Shown in pieces: positions 1 through 11,990 of a stretch of DNA of 64,000 nucleotides. Under the pieces are notes generated by a model. It did not search any database, had not been told where the DNA came from, and saw only the letters and a program-made list of their open reading frames with translations. The stretch's first letter is position 1, and each line of letters begins with the position of its first letter. The stretch is from Roridomyces roridus (lineage: Eukaryota; Basidiomycota; Agaricomycetes; Agaricales; Mycenaceae): contig JARKIF010000023.1 of the NCBI GenBank assembly GCA_029378245.1, positions 496,001-560,000 on the forward strand, written 5' to 3'. A program made the position numbers and the translations under genes.

Positions 1-894
1 TTCGGAGATGGGTCTATACAGTTGAGAAATAAACCGAGATGTGCAAGGTATGTACATTCGGTCGGACCACGCAAGTATACCTCCGCATCCAAGAGAGGAG
101 CATCTAGAGTTGCAGGTTGTTGAATTGGGCACCGCATGTGCACGGACCCGTCGGCGGACAGATGCATTGGCTGAGACGAACTTGAGTAAACAACAATGAA
201 GAGCAGAAATGACGACGCACACCCACTGTCCCTGCGCATACGGAAACGCGCGGCCGTCCTGCGGAGGTACGGCCGCCTGCTGCAGATTATAGTTGCTGCC
301 ATACAGATTCGACACCACCTGTTGATTCGTCCATTGAGGCGCGCGACTGTTGTGGAACGTCTGGCCGGGAGCGGAGTAGTCCATCTGCATCGAAGCGGGT
401 ACATTTACATTGGAATGCGAAGGTCGATGATGGGCGCTCTGAGAGGGCGGATACGGACTGGGAGACGGATACGAGTGATGATGGCCTTGTCCATGGTGCC
501 CATACATGAGGTTGTTGTTGTTTGCTCCCGAAGTGGGCAAGGGTATGGGGGCGAATCCGGTTTGGGGGTGCATGTTGGAAGGGTGCGAGGGCTGCGGTGA
601 CCAGCCGGAGCGTGGGTGGCTATGACCAGAGCTCGTTGAGGGAGTTGGACGAGCAGGCGCCCGCGCCAAGTCGTCCGGTTTTTGAGCTAGTGCAGACTCG
701 CACTCGAGGCCCTTGCGCTGGCACCGAACACAAGGCTGCGTCCAATCGTTCTCAGACGTTGGTACGCACTAGGGTGTATCATATATCAGCTTGACAAAAG
801 AAGACATAATCCAAAAGCGTACCTTCACTTTTCGCCTTCGGCAGTTGACGCACGCGACATACGCCCGACGAAATCTTGCATCCGGTGAAGACAT
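1..894 (-). CDS. Zn(II)2Cys6 transcription factor, partial at left edge
   Basis: Read on the minus strand, the ATG at 894 opens a 24-codon first exon ending at 823 (MSSPDARFRRAYVACVNC then RRRKVK). A GT-AG intron follows and exon 2 starts at 768. Across the junction the cysteines form C-x2-C-x6-C-x11-C-x2-C-x6-C, a fungal binuclear zinc cluster, with the intron inside the cluster. Downstream is a low-complexity Pro/Ser/His/Asn-rich tail with an HHH run and an NNNN run, likely disordered. A further intron probably starts near 220, and the last exon appears open to the window edge, so the C-terminus is not established. The family binds DNA as a nuclear regulator; targets are unknown. The gene at 52279-53119 has the same short layout and the same intron position, so the two look paralogous. 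The domain call is firm, the 3' structure is not. Confidence 0.8.
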
Positions 895-2857
895 CTATAG
901 TGGTGAGTGAATGGAAGGGAGTACAAACTTACTCGGGCCTTTAATATTCTTCAGAGGCCCTAAAATTGGGTGAAGGCACTGCAACGGGCCCAATACGGTG
1001 ATGAGACGCAACGAAGGGGTGCACCCAGTAACGGTTTCTGAAACTTTGGCGCGCCAGTGACTCTAAAACTGTGCACAGATCGTTCGTGATACTGTAATCC
1101 AAAGGTCGATCATGCAAGGTGAGTGCGAGAAGCAATGGAAGACACCTTGACGAATGGCGCATTTCAATTGTGATCCCCCTCGGATAAACGGTGACCTGTG
1201 TCCTGGTAGAACGGGTGTCGAATTGAGTTGCTTGGGGGAGGTTCGGAGCTGTATGCCTGTGAATGAATGTCCTATCGGCGTGCAGTAGATACAGCGGCTT
1301 CAGGTCTTTGTTGGTACAACAACCACGGGCATACCTGTATTTCGCCCAATGTGTGTTCAGGGCACAGCTTGGTGCTGCGCATGATGCGGGTCGGTCGTGA
1401 ATCTGTGATGATAAATAGTCGCTTACCTGTGACGGGCCGACGGCCAAGAACTGTCCCCTTGGGTCCCAAATTACTCGACATGGTAGCAAATACCCTCCAA
1501 GTATCAGGAACGGAGAAAAGGGCACTCCAATTGGCATATATCTGAGTTCTCAGCGTACCCGAGCCGGTGCCTCGCTGGAAGTTGGGATGGATATCAGGAT
1601 CATCGCCCCCGTGGATCTGAAGTCTGAGGGTATGACCATTGACGACCGATCGATGAACTGGGATGACAAACCTGAATGAGTTCACGCTGGAAATATGAGA
1701 ACAGTATCGAACCACCGGGGAAATTCAATTCACTCTGTGGCTGCGTTGCGCAACGAATAGGATCTGTTTGCGTCACCGAGATGAGATGCGCGTTTGTAGG
1801 AATGCGCATCATGCACATCTTCCCTCACCGCCACCCCGCTGGTCATTGATGATTGGCGCCTTCCGTTCCGATGTGGTTTCCCGTGGGCGCGTATTTGGCC
1901 ATGCAACCATAACAACCTCGCGGTGATGCGAGAATGAGCGTTGTCGAACCGAGCAGGAGGTGGACCCCCAAGAATGTTGATGAAAGGAAACCAAGGTTTA
2001 CTCCAAATTCAACGGGGAACCAATGCAGAAAAGGAGAGATGGGTCCCGACCAGAGTAATCAACCCTGTGCACAGTGAATACGGATATTCGGGCTGGGACT
2101 GCGGAGCGTCTTTCCACGACGTTGGGGAACAGCGTGGTGTCACACCAAGTCGTCATGGCGCAGACATTGGCTCGGATAATAGGCACTCCGAGGTCCGAAC
2201 AGATCGGGTCCACTATATGAGTTACAGAGCCGAGAGTATCGCAAAAACGGCTTGAATGTATGAGACAGCCAGGTTGGGTAGCCTCGGAGAACAGGTGATT
2301 TGCCAGCGGTTTGGACTGTACGAAGAACAAAGGCGCTAACGGCAAGGGCCCAGAATAGACGAGACTCCAAACGCACACCAAAACAGTGGGGCAAAGTGAG
2401 AGATAGTCAATATTGAAAGGACGCGGCAGCTGGTCGCCAAGCAGAGAGATGGCGTTGATGGGATCGGTGCAAAATGGAGGCCCAGAACTTGGAACCCCAG
2501 CGCAGCGCTTTCGGTCTTGATTCTGAAGAGCGGAAGGTCAACAGATGGTATCCGAGCAAGCGATATCATTTAGCCCTCAGTCCCGCCGACCAGCCGGATA
2601 CAGATCGCGCAGTGGATCCTTGACTCTTGGGGGTCTTGACAAGGTCTTGACAACTTGTGGATCCCTCCTCCGTGTGGACCTGGGTAGGATCACATGGTCA
2701 TCTAGGCAGGTCGTCCGCTTCAAAGGCCTCCTTGTGCTCTGGTCGGCCTTCGAAAGGATGGAGAGGGGAGGAAGGCGATGGATGCCCTGGGAAGGAAGTG
2801 ATGGCTTATGTAAGTCTGTCAATTTGTCAGCCCTCTCTCTCTCCCACCACCTCCACG
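895..2857. other. Stretch without a confident gene
   Basis: No recognisable domain was found on either strand. Some minus-strand segments (about 1272-1715 and 2140-2569) look mildly protein-like but do not join into one frame with good splice sites. They may be a decayed gene or an unrecognised multi-exon gene. No terminal repeats or tRNA-like signals were seen. Confidence 0.3.
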
Positions 2858-3768
2858 ATGCCGTCTGCTGCGATCCTCCTGGCGGATGGGACTGAAGAGA
2901 TGGAATTGTATATGTCAGATCTTTCTTTACCTCCGCCACTGCTGACCATCCCCCGCCAGTACAATCACCTACGACACCCTGGTCCGTGCGGGCGTCGCCT
3001 GTAACTCCGCATACGTCCTCGATCCCACCGATACTGGTACTCTTCGCAACTACGCAACCTGCTCTCGAGGAGTGCGTATCATGTACGACGCTGTGTTTCA
3101 AGCAGAGCAATTCGGCCCGGTGAGCTATATGCGAGGAGTGGGATGAGGTCTACACTTACTCATCTGAGCCCAGTACGCCTACGACGCGCTCATAATCCCA
3201 GGAGGCGCGAAAGGCGCAGACACCATGTCCAAGAATCCCGCTGTGCAGAGCCTCGTCCGTCAATTTCTCAAAGAGGACAAGATCGTCGGAATGATCTGCG
3301 CCGGTAAGTCCTGTATCGACGAGGCCAGCCTCCGTTGACGTGCATCCCAGGAAGCCTGACCGCCCTCACATCTAAACTCGACCGACAACCGTTGACATCA
3401 CATCCGAGTGTCAAGGCGCAGCTCGAGAATGGTGGGTGCTCCCATTCTGCTCCTCCGTCGCCATTCATGTACTCGTTGGCAGACTTCGTTTATTCCGAAG
3501 ATCCTGTCGTCGTATCGAACAAGCTCATCACAAGGTCAGCCTTGCAAACTCTCCCTTCCTCGTAGGCTCGTCGTCGGCTCATTTCCCTCAACACAGCCGT
3601 GGTCCCGGTAAGTATTCTTCGTTCAGCCTCTCCCACCTCGCTCTGCTCATTTTGGTTTCGCTCTCAACAGGAACGACCTTCCTGTTCGCCCTTCAACTGG
3701 TCGAATCGCTGTGCGGTGTAGCCAAGAAGGAAGAAGTGCGCGCCCCGATGGTGTTCCCCGACTCGTAA
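2858..3768 (+). CDS. DJ-1/PfpI (ThiJ) family protein
   Basis: The six-exon model starts at the ATG in MPSAAILLADGTEEME and ends at TAA 3766-3768. Introns begin at 2908 (GTATAT), 3121 (GTGAGC), 3304 (GTAAGT), 3431 (GTGGGT), 3535 (GTCAGC) and 3609 (GTAAGT), all with AG acceptors that keep one frame. Family landmarks are the N-terminal strand with GTEEMEF, the central ALIIPGGAKGAD strand-turn, and the nucleophile elbow GMICAG just before intron 3, whose Cys is the redox-active residue of DJ-1. The C-terminal helix reads TTFLFALQLVESL. The protein is about 200 residues, a normal DJ-1 length, with no signal peptide. Family members act in the cytosol as glyoxalase/deglycase-like or oxidative-stress proteins; which activity applies here cannot be read from sequence. 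The gene stands alone, about 580 bp before the asparagine synthetase. Confidence 0.88.
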
Positions 3769-4345
3769 TGGATACCTCCACCCTGTATCCAATTTTCAAA
3801 CAAACGAATGTATCAAATATCCCCGTTCTCGACCGTCATCTTGGGACCATCGTTCACCGTTTGCGCATCATGCCAGCTCATTTCTCTTCAATGTCGCTGT
3901 TGCTTATCAGCTACGTATCCGCGCTCCTTAAAGCCTCCTTCGAGAATGTGGGACCCCTGTTCATACTGTGAAGCCTGCGATCAAAACGCAGTGCAGTGCC
4001 TCCCCCCCGTTTCCTCGGAACGACTTTCTTTCCTTTTAATGACACTTATCAAGCTTCTTTACCGCAGAAATCTGGCCAGCAAGACGGATGTCCCGCGTGC
4101 ACTGTCGGCAGGTAGGGACCTCTCTCGTGAAGGAGCGAGCATGCGGGCGGGAGCGTCTTTTGAGGGATTTTGAGTGGCTCGGGTATGCAATTCGTTCCGC
4201 TCCCGGCCTCTGAACTCTGCTTCTGCCATTCATTCGTCCGACTTCCCCGGAGATTAACAGCGCCTTAGCTCCAAATCCAAATCTTCGCTTAAATAGCGAC
4301 ACGAAAGCACTTCTCATCGAAGGGGCCTCCCCGCAAATCAAGACA

Positions 4346-6872
4346 ATGTGTGGTCTCACAGCTGTGTTTTACCCCGACTCTGTGGTGCGCCCCGCCGTCG
4401 ACATCCTCGAGCGTGAGCTTGCCGTATCACTCGAAATCATCAAGCATCGAGGTCCCGATTCTCGTGGGACGTACGTCTCGCCGGATGCACGCGTCGGTGA
4501 GTGTCATACTTGGAGTACGGCTCAAAATATCCACCGACTTTTCATCTAGGCCTTGGCCACGTGCGTTTGGCCATCATAGACTTGGAGACCGGCCAGCAAC
4601 GTCAGTCTTTTAACGCCAAGCTGACTGCTCTCGGAGGCTGATTCTGTTGCAGCCATATCCGACGAAGATGAGCTTATCCACTGCGTCGTGACGGGCGAGA
4701 TTTACGACCATGATCGCATCCGTGCCGAAATGCAGCGCGATGGCTTCTCCTTCAAGACCAAGTCGGACTCAGAGCTTGTCGTTCAGCTGTGTGTCCAGCA
4801 TTGCTCGCAGCGGCCCATGACTGATGTATATGCAGGTACAAGCGCGATGGTCTGAATCTACTTTTCAGCCTCCGTGGCGAGGTATGGATCCACGCCAATG
4901 GCCAATGTCCTCATTGAATCTTTCTGCAGTTCGCTTTCGTCCTGTACGACGTGAAGCGCCGCCTCTTGTTTGCCGCACGGGACAGGTTCGGCATCAAGCC
5001 TCTCTACTACACCGTCTCTCACGGTCGCGTCCTTTTCGCGAGTGAGATGAAGGCGTTCATGGGGCTCGGCTGGCAGGCCGAATGGGATCTCAACAGTATC
5101 GTGCATAAGGGGGATCTTGCAGACGAGCGGACTGTTTTCAAGGGCGCATTCAAGGTACTACTGTGCCTCCTGTTCGGTTTATTTTGGCAACTCATCTACG
5201 ACACCCAGCTGGGCGCAGGGCACTCGGCGCTCTGCCTCCCCTCCGGAGAGGTCCGCATCGAGCGCTACTGGGACATCACCTACCCAGCGCCATCAGCACC
5301 TCCTCCAGGGACTGTAGACGAAATGATTTCCAACGTGCGGAGCATGCTGATCGAGTCCGTCCGTCTGCGTTTGCGTGCCGACGTCCCTCTCGCAGTGTAC
5401 CTCAGCGGTGGGATCGATAGTTCGTCCGTAGCAGGGATTGCTACCCACCTTCTGCGAGAGAAAGATCCTCAAGCAAAGGTCACAGCGTTCACGTTGGCTT
5501 ATATCGGTACATTGGGCATTCCCTTGCTTTTGCCTCAACTAAAGATGTGCCTTAGAGGACGAAACCACAGACGAATCTCCCCTAGCTATGCGCACTGCGG
5601 CTCATATTGGGGCAAAGCTACACGCCATCCCAGCAACAGAGGCAGGCTTGGTCGACGTCTTCGAGGACTCGATTTATCACTCCGAAGTGATTACGACGAC
5701 TTTCCATGGATCAGGTAAACTCCTCCTGTCCAAAGCCTTGCGGGAGAACGGATACAAGGTTTGCAATTCTTACTCGACCCGCCTGATTAGACTCATTCTT
5801 TCCAGGTCGCTCTTTCAGGAGAGGGGTCTGACGAAATATTCGCCGGATACCCGTGGTTCCCTGTTGACTACCTCCGACACTCCGACCCCACAGCCGAGGC
5901 ACTCGGCATCTCCGTCCCGAACGACACAGAACGCGCCGACCTTGTCTCGCAAATGCTCAAAGCCGCCGGGTCGCCCGAGATAGCTATCGCGTATACGACG
6001 GTGTCCAAAGAGTTGGTCAATTCCTCTCAAAACTTGCTTCGAGTCAACGCACACACGGTCCTTGGCCTTGGCTCAACCATGCCTCAGGAAACCCAGATGT
6101 TTCTTCCAGGGGTCATCGCCGAGACTGGTGCTCCCGACGCGATTAGGTGCATCTCAGAGGCTATAGACCCGCGTGTGCGACGTCACTCGGTCGAGGGATC
6201 TTGGCATAGTTTGAACGTCTCCTTGGTGTGTTCCGCCGTAAATCTTATTCGTCCGATTCTCACTGCGAGCACAGTATGTTACATCCAAGACAATCTTGAC
6301 GAAAATGATCTTGAACCTCATGGGCGATCGCAACGACATGGCCAATTCCATCGAGAGTCGTGTCGCTTTCCTCGACCATCATTTCGTCGAATACGTCAAC
6401 TCAGTGCCGCCGTGCGTGTCCACCCCCCTGAATGTTTCTTCCGTATTGAGTAGTATTAACACACCCCTCCTCCAGCTCAATGAAACTACGCCCCATCGCA
6501 CAAGACGGCCCGCTCAAGTGGAAGCTTGTCGAAAAATGGATCCTCCGAGAGGCGATGAAGCCCTTCATCACCAACGAAATCTACAAACGCCGAAAAATCC
6601 CGTTCAACCCACCACCCAAGCCGTCCAATTCCAACAAGAATAACCTCACTCCCCTGCAGGTGCACCTCCGCGACCGGATCACCCAAACGACCGTTGAGCG
6701 AACAGGTTTGTTTGATTGGGGGTACGTCGAGGAGCTGTTGAAGGGCTATTTGGAGGATCCTGTCTATCCGTCACATCGCGCGATTGATATGAGGGCGAGG
6801 AAGCTCATGATTGTGCTCAGTTTTGTGGTATTGCAGGAGAGGTTCAATGTGCCCACGGCGAGCTTTGTGTAA
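4346..6872 (+). CDS. Asparagine synthetase (glutamine-hydrolysing), AsnB-type
   Basis: The start gives MCGLTAVF, placing the catalytic Cys directly after Met as class-II glutamine amidotransferases require. The N-terminal glutaminase domain shows IKHRGPDSRG, HVRLAIIDLETGQQP, VVTGEIYDHD and RDRFGIKPLYY. The C-terminal synthetase domain has the PP-loop LSGGIDSSS (around 5400), then SGEGSDEIFAGYPW spanning an intron near 5815, and a late MANSIESRVAFLDHHFVEYV block. About nine short introns interrupt the gene. The predicted length of about 620 residues fits AsnB. It would convert aspartate, glutamine and ATP to asparagine in the cytosol. Several AsnB-like proteins in secondary metabolism look similar; no biosynthetic partner genes lie nearby, so a primary role is the simpler reading. 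The stop is TAA at 6870-6872. Confidence 0.9.
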
Positions 6873-7101
6873 CTTGCATTTCTGGCTATAAATTCTGGCA
6901 TCAACGCCCGTTCTTCCAACCACATACGTTCGCATCGATATGAGCCCTCATTCCTCGCCCGATATCACACGCGGGCGAGCATGATACGTTTCGGGCGCGA
7001 GCTATGTGCATGCACACGGTGATTTCTAGACGATGACAAGAAATGTCGGATTCGATCTCTGTTAAGTAGAACAAAACAACACTGGCAACCCACTCATGGA
7101 C

Positions 7102-8511
7102 CTAGTCTTCAGTATCCCATCTCTCGTACTTGAAAATACCTCCGCTGGCCCTCACCAACCGATCTTCTACGTCGTCATCGAATGGATCGCCTTGCAGCCT
7201 AAGCTCGACTGCGCGCAGGGAAGGGAAGGCGAGGTTGAGTTCGTGAGCATAAGTATTGAATGATTCGGCCATCTCTGCAGCAGAGACACCGCCGGTAGAA
7301 GGCTCGTAACCCTCAAAGTTAGAGAGAACCAGAGACCGGAGTTTTGGAAGCACAAACGGCATAGTGGACGCGGGGCGATAAGTGAATCCTTCAAAAAGGT
7401 CGTCCTCAAATGTGATAAATTGAAAGGACAGCTCTTCAAGGGATGATGTGAGGTGGAGGAATACCGCCAAATCGTTGGGGATCCACTGCCAGATATGGAG
7501 AGATTTGAGGTGGAAGCGTGAACGATAATACAGGTTGGGTAGCGCCGCAGGTGATAATTCGTCCACGGACAAGAGGACGTCGGTCAGAGCTGGTAACGAT
7601 AAACCGTCAAAGAAGGTGAAAGCAACTCGCCCTTGTCGGCCGAAAACTCGGAGACATTGCAGGTGAGGCAGGGTAGTCACCTCGGTGGGTATGACCAGTG
7701 GACTGGGCTGGGAGAGGGTCCGAATAAAGACACGACAGTCCTCCAAGCGAGTACACGCAACGATGATGGACAGTGCGGTGCGCTCGTCGATGCGAAGATC
7801 GAGAGTCAGCTCGGTGATCTGCGACCACACAACTCCGCCAGGGATAGGGTCAAATTCGGAGGAATGCGACCAGATGAGGAGCGATCGGAGAAGCGGTGCC
7901 GTTTTGAAGAGGCTCAAACCGACGGTGCGCTCCGTGCTGGTACTGTCGGCATCCCGGTCGCCCTCGATGGAGAGTTCGAAAGTGGTTAGAGCGGGGAAAT
8001 CTCTCGGGTAGCTCCAAAAATCAGCAATGCTGTCGGACGAATCCAATTTGAGGACGATCCTTTGCACTCTGGTATGGGCGGCCAGAATGACGCGGAAGAG
8101 ATCGTCAAGAGGCGTGCCAGTGATATTTATGTCAAGCGGACGCATGCGCGATCGGTTGAAGATCTCTTTGAGAATCATCGTGGGAGGCATCCGTGCGCCT
8201 GAATGGACATGGATGTGGTCCCAGAGCCGCGCGTCGGACAAGCATACGGCGCGCCACTGAGTGGAAACATGGGATAGTGAGAGGGGATGATGGGTCACTT
8301 TCAACGGGGAGTAGTTGAGAGCATTGAGGGCCTCGTCGCGGCACATGACGAAGATCTCGCCGAGGATTTCGTTTGGGACAGTCCGGACGGGTGACAACGG
8401 ACTCTGTACGCCAGCGATCAGGTTGCTCTGGAAGTCGAGTGCGCTGCTGACGGTGATCCTAGAGTCAAGCTCTGAGAACTCGGAGACGCAGGACGAGGGG
8501 ACGACACCCAT
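7102..8511 (-). CDS. F-box domain protein, agaricomycete type
   Basis: A single open frame of 469 codons runs on the minus strand from ATG 8511 to TAG 7102. Near residues 40-95 it has the F-box-like block common in Agaricomycetes: SPVRTVPNEILGEIF, then SLSHVSTQWRAVCLSDARLW. The rest is a leucine-rich region (for example LTTFELSIEG, ITELTLDLRI, LKSLHIWQWI, LRSLVLSNFEG) expected to fold as irregular LRRs. Such proteins are thought to be SCF ubiquitin-ligase adaptors with the LRRs choosing the substrate; no substrate can be inferred. Related genes usually carry an N-terminal coiled coil before the F-box, which is short or missing here, so an upstream exon past 8511 is possible. A second F-box gene follows on the same strand. 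Confidence 0.85.
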   Translation of the reverse strand: MGVVPSSCVSEFSELDSRITVSSALDFQSNLIAGVQSPLSPVRTVPNEILGEIFVMCRDEALNALNYSPLKVTHHPLSLSHVSTQWRAVCLSDARLWDHIHVHSGARMPPTMILKEIFNRSRMRPLDINITGTPLDDLFRVILAAHTRVQRIVLKLDSSDSIADFWSYPRDFPALTTFELSIEGDRDADSTSTERTVGLSLFKTAPLLRSLLIWSHSSEFDPIPGGVVWSQITELTLDLRIDERTALSIIVACTRLEDCRVFIRTLSQPSPLVIPTEVTTLPHLQCLRVFGRQGRVAFTFFDGLSLPALTDVLLSVDELSPAALPNLYYRSRFHLKSLHIWQWIPNDLAVFLHLTSSLEELSFQFITFEDDLFEGFTYRPASTMPFVLPKLRSLVLSNFEGYEPSTGGVSAAEMAESFNTYAHELNLAFPSLRAVELRLQGDPFDDDVEDRLVRASGGIFKYERWDTED

Positions 8512-8977
8512 TTGCCGCGCCGTGATGTCGCTCAGTGGTCTGTTACTTTTGACGACGGGCTACAAGATCTGGATTCTTAAATGGGAGCATCAGTCTTGAG
8601 GGAGTACACGGAGAAGCCTAGCACTTACGTGGCACAGGATCTGGTCCTTTCAAGGTGCTGGCGAGAGGCAAGAGGCGTCAAGTGATGCTTACGTTTCGGA
8701 TATCGGCATTGCCAAACAGCTCGGCAATCAATTTGATCACCCGCTTCTTGTCTTCTACCACCACCGCCGTTTCCTGCGATTTCAACTGGATGTTTCCTCA
8801 AGTCTGCTATTCATTCTAATCCATCTCAGAAGTGCCGTCGAGTCCCAGGCGACCAAGGGACACTCGACTTTGTGCTGGCACCACGTTCAAGTTCAAGGTT
8901 AACATGCATCCCTGATCTACTCGCATCGGCTTCCGTTGCGTCACGGCACTGGAGCTACGCATTACTACTTGGAAACT
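8512..8977. other. Intergenic, no gene seen
   Basis: The space lies between two minus-strand F-box genes. It probably holds the promoter of the gene ending at 7102. No coding or repeat signal was recognised. Confidence 0.4.
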
Positions 8978-10199
8978 TTATGGCAACTGTAATTTTCTCC
9001 GTGGTACACCCTGGACATCCCACTCCCACCACTCACCGGGCGCGTTGACATCTGCGACGCGTCGAAAACGCATAGGTCCCGGAAACGAGATGTCCTCGAG
9101 CGAGGGACACGCATCGGAGAATAGCGCCAGCCAATCTAACCCCGCCCGGCCGTGCCATCTGCCCCAGTCATACGCACACGGAATCTCAAAGGCTAAGCTC
9201 TTGAGCCGCTTGAACTGCGGAAGGGCTGAGACGAGGTTGTAGATGAATTGCTGTATGACACGGAGGTGAGTACTTGATCCTTGGGACGGTGTAGGATATT
9301 CGCACTCACTTCTTTCTGTAGACTCGGGTCCTCATACGAATATACGTGTAGTCTCAGGGTACTGAGATGCGGTAGATGCTTGGCGATTTGCTCCGGAGAT
9401 GGACAATCATAAGTGCTCATCGTGCAATTCAGACCTTGGATCCCCGCTCGCGCCAGCCGTTCAAGGCACCTCCCTGGATCAATCCGAGCCGCAGTTCCCC
9501 GCGATCGATCATCCCCCCAGTTGATCCGCGGATGCCGAACCTTGGACCCTGGTATCACAGCACGTGCCAAAATCTCGGCTCCCCAAAAGTCTTCCAGCGA
9601 GGGTATACTAATCGGTGGAATTTGCACTCGGAAATCCGAATTCCTGGACGGCGGCGATACTTGGACGGTGTGTAATTTCGGATGGTGGCCCCGCAGAAAT
9701 AGGCCGACGGAGTGACAGAATTCTGATGTGAAGCTCCGGAGCAAAGGGAATGCGTTCGGCGGGAGGTGCGGGAGGAGGGACATGGAGATTGGTTCGGATA
9801 TCTCGAGTGATTCCAACCTATGCAGTTGTGCGATCGCACTGGCACAAGTGGCGCGCGTCCTCTTTGAGCAGATCGCTAATTTATTAGGTGGGAGACGACG
9901 AAAATTTCCGCAGATGCTGCTGGGAGGATGAGCAGATGATTCCAAATTTCAAATAGCACACACATTGTGAGACCCTTTACTCTGATTGCAAGGTTGGGAT
10001 ACGTGATGGCCTCGCTGAAACGAATCAACATAGTTGGGTTCCGAAGAACAACATGGGTGTAGAAGTGGGGCACGAAAATTCTGTATATGTTCACGTTCCC
10101 AACATTGACTAGACTGAGGAGATCGGATGGCGGGATGTACTGCGCGATTCTGTCCAGCAGCTCTTCGGGAAAGCTGGAGAGAGTTCGAGGTGGAGCCAT
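8978..10199 (-). CDS. F-box protein with leucine-rich C-terminus, three exons
   Basis: The ATG at 10199 gives MAPPRTLSSFPEELLDRIAQ, a canonical F-box (FPEELLDRIAQYIPPSDLLSL). Exon 1 ends at GTCTCACAAT before GTGTGTGC; the acceptor near 9937 restores the frame with SICGNFRRLPPNK. Exon 2 encodes leucine-rich segments (LHRLESLEISEP, LSTLRLHVYSYEDPSLQKE) and stops at a GTGAGT donor near 9310. Exon 3 gives QFIYNLVSALPQFKRL and ends with TAA at 8978-8980. The total is about 380 residues. The role is inferred as ubiquitin-ligase substrate adaptor, as for the family. It is less similar to the neighbour at 7102-8511 than tandem duplicates usually are, so the pair may only share a family. Confidence 0.82.
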
Positions 10200-10523
10200 G
10201 AGCAGGGGAGTTGACAGTTGCTGAAGACCACGGCCGCCTTTATACCCCTGTCCATGGAGCACGGTTGCCTGGGTAGCAGGTTCTACTTGAAAACAACAGA
10301 ACAACGCAATCATTGTTCATCGGTTGAAACCACAAAGTACAATAACAGCTTGGTCAGAGCGCTTGTATGGTCCGCCAAAGTATACAATATTCGTCGACAA
10401 GGCTACAAAAAGAGAACAAACGCATGGCTACAGGTATGCAAGAAGGTCACTAGCAATTAGAAGGTGTATGTAAACTACTTAGACCCAGGAAACCATTCAC
10501 AAGGAACAAAACACGACGATTGA

Positions 10524-11236
10524 TCACTTCAACCTCAGACCCCTCAACTGACGCACAACATCATCAATATCGCGCACGCTCCCAGACCACTCCCCGCTCC
10601 ACCCCGCCTCCTTGCGGTGCATCGCCGTCGACGTAGTGCGCTCCCTGCGAGCAATGTGTATCTCGGCATCCACATCCGACTCGGCCTCCTCGAGGGAGGA
10701 GACAGAGGAGGAGGCCGACGGGGGGATGGGTACGAGCGAGGGGTAGGAAAAGGGCTCGGCGTCAAAGACCTCCTGGGCGTGGAGGACGGGTGCACGGAGA
10801 GACGTCGAAGATGCCGTGTGGCGCGGAACACGCCGGTGACGACGGCCCGTGCTTCGGCCGAGTGTCGTGGAAGGGGAGGATTTGGGCGCAGTCTCGGGGA
10901 CGCTGACGGTGCTGGACCGTTTACGGTGCCCACGGGGGATGTGGGCGAGTGGCGTGGGTGTGTCTGTAGGCGTGTTCAGCGACACGGCAAACGTAGATGC
11001 CATCGGTGAAGCCGGGTGGCGAAGGGAGAAGAACGCGCGCATGGGCGTCGTTGCTGATGAATTTTCGAGCCGGTCAAGTCGAGGAATGACGGTGGTGACG
11101 CGAGGGTCGGGGAGGATGGGCTCTCGATGAGCATGGAGGACTCGGTGAGGAGGTCACCGAGCTTCTGAATTGAACGGATGAACCGGAGGCGTTGTGAGTG
11201 CGGGAGGGCGCTGGCAGGCGTAAATGTGGTCGTCAT
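10524..11236 (-). CDS. Uncharacterised Ser/Arg-rich protein
   Basis: The minus-strand ATG at 11236 opens MTTTFTPASALPHSQRLRFI, followed by RSIQKLGDLLTESSMLIE. Further on, a second frame is open and reads RVTTVIPRLDRLENSSATTP before MRAFFSLRHPASPMAS, and it runs to TGA at 10524-10526. A short intron or frame change between about 11140 and 11090 is needed to join the two; I could not place it with certainty. The C-terminal part is rich in Ser, Arg and acidic residues (SSSVSSLEEAESDVDAEI) and ends with DDVVRQLRGLRLK. No signal peptide, membrane segment or known domain was seen. The third-position GC bias looks coding. The function is unknown. Confidence 0.5.
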
Positions 11237-11654
11237 CGCTGGGGCGGGTATATGGGCGGGCAGAGGAGAACAATGAAATGGGGGCTGCATTTATATGGGC
11301 GGATTATTTTGGGGACAATGGCGAGTTTGTTGACCTTGTACCTAATTGAGAACAACATCACGGAGCGAGTCGGGTGTCGGCCCGGGTATCGGCAGTCCAT
11401 GGTTGAGAGAGGCCGGCCTTGACGAGCCTCGAAGGAGTGTATCAATTTTTACACGACACCTCAAGCACCGTTACGGCGCAGGCTCTCGATCTCTTCCCCA
11501 CGCTGCAGGTTCTTGAGGGAGGGGCATGAGATGACGTCCTTCCACCAGCTGAGATCTTGGTAAATTTCAGTGAACCGAGGTTAAAAATCACAACCTGCAG
11601 GAGCCAGCAGCATGTTTCAAAATTTGAAGCAGCTGTAAAAAAAAAAAAGGAACT

Positions 11655-11750
11655 TCGGTCGGCAAATGTCCTGGGCGGGATTCGATCCCGATCCCTGCAC
11701 GTCTGATACCGACTGCTTCACGAGGAGCACACCCAACTGCCGCACTTGCA
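11655..11750 (-). other. tRNA-like (B-box) sequence, probably a decayed tRNA or SINE head
   Basis: On the minus strand GGGATCGAATCCC resembles a TpsiC arm, and GTCGGTATCAGACGTGCAGG upstream resembles the D/anticodon region of a fungal tRNA. No matching 5' acceptor strand to CCAGGAC was found, so a functional tRNA is not supported. Confidence 0.3.
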
Positions 11751-11990
11751 CATCGTTTGCAAGTTGATTATACTGACGGACTTGATGCCTCGATCCACGA
11801 CCCCGAAAGCAGAGCGTACCAAAGCCGAGAAATTATATCTTCCTTCAACGTTCGAACAATCCCAGTTGCGAGCTTGAAAGCCGATCAGATAAGTAAAGTA
11901 TCCATGGCCTGTAAAAAATACAAAAATGAGTCCGTTCCAGAATCTATATTATACCTTGCTCATCTTCCAAACTCCTTGCGGAACTGCAAC

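Noticed and set aside
941..1537. 198-codon minus-strand frame
   Set aside because: No domain, no family-like composition, and it overlaps another frame that looks equally good. Likely chance or decay.
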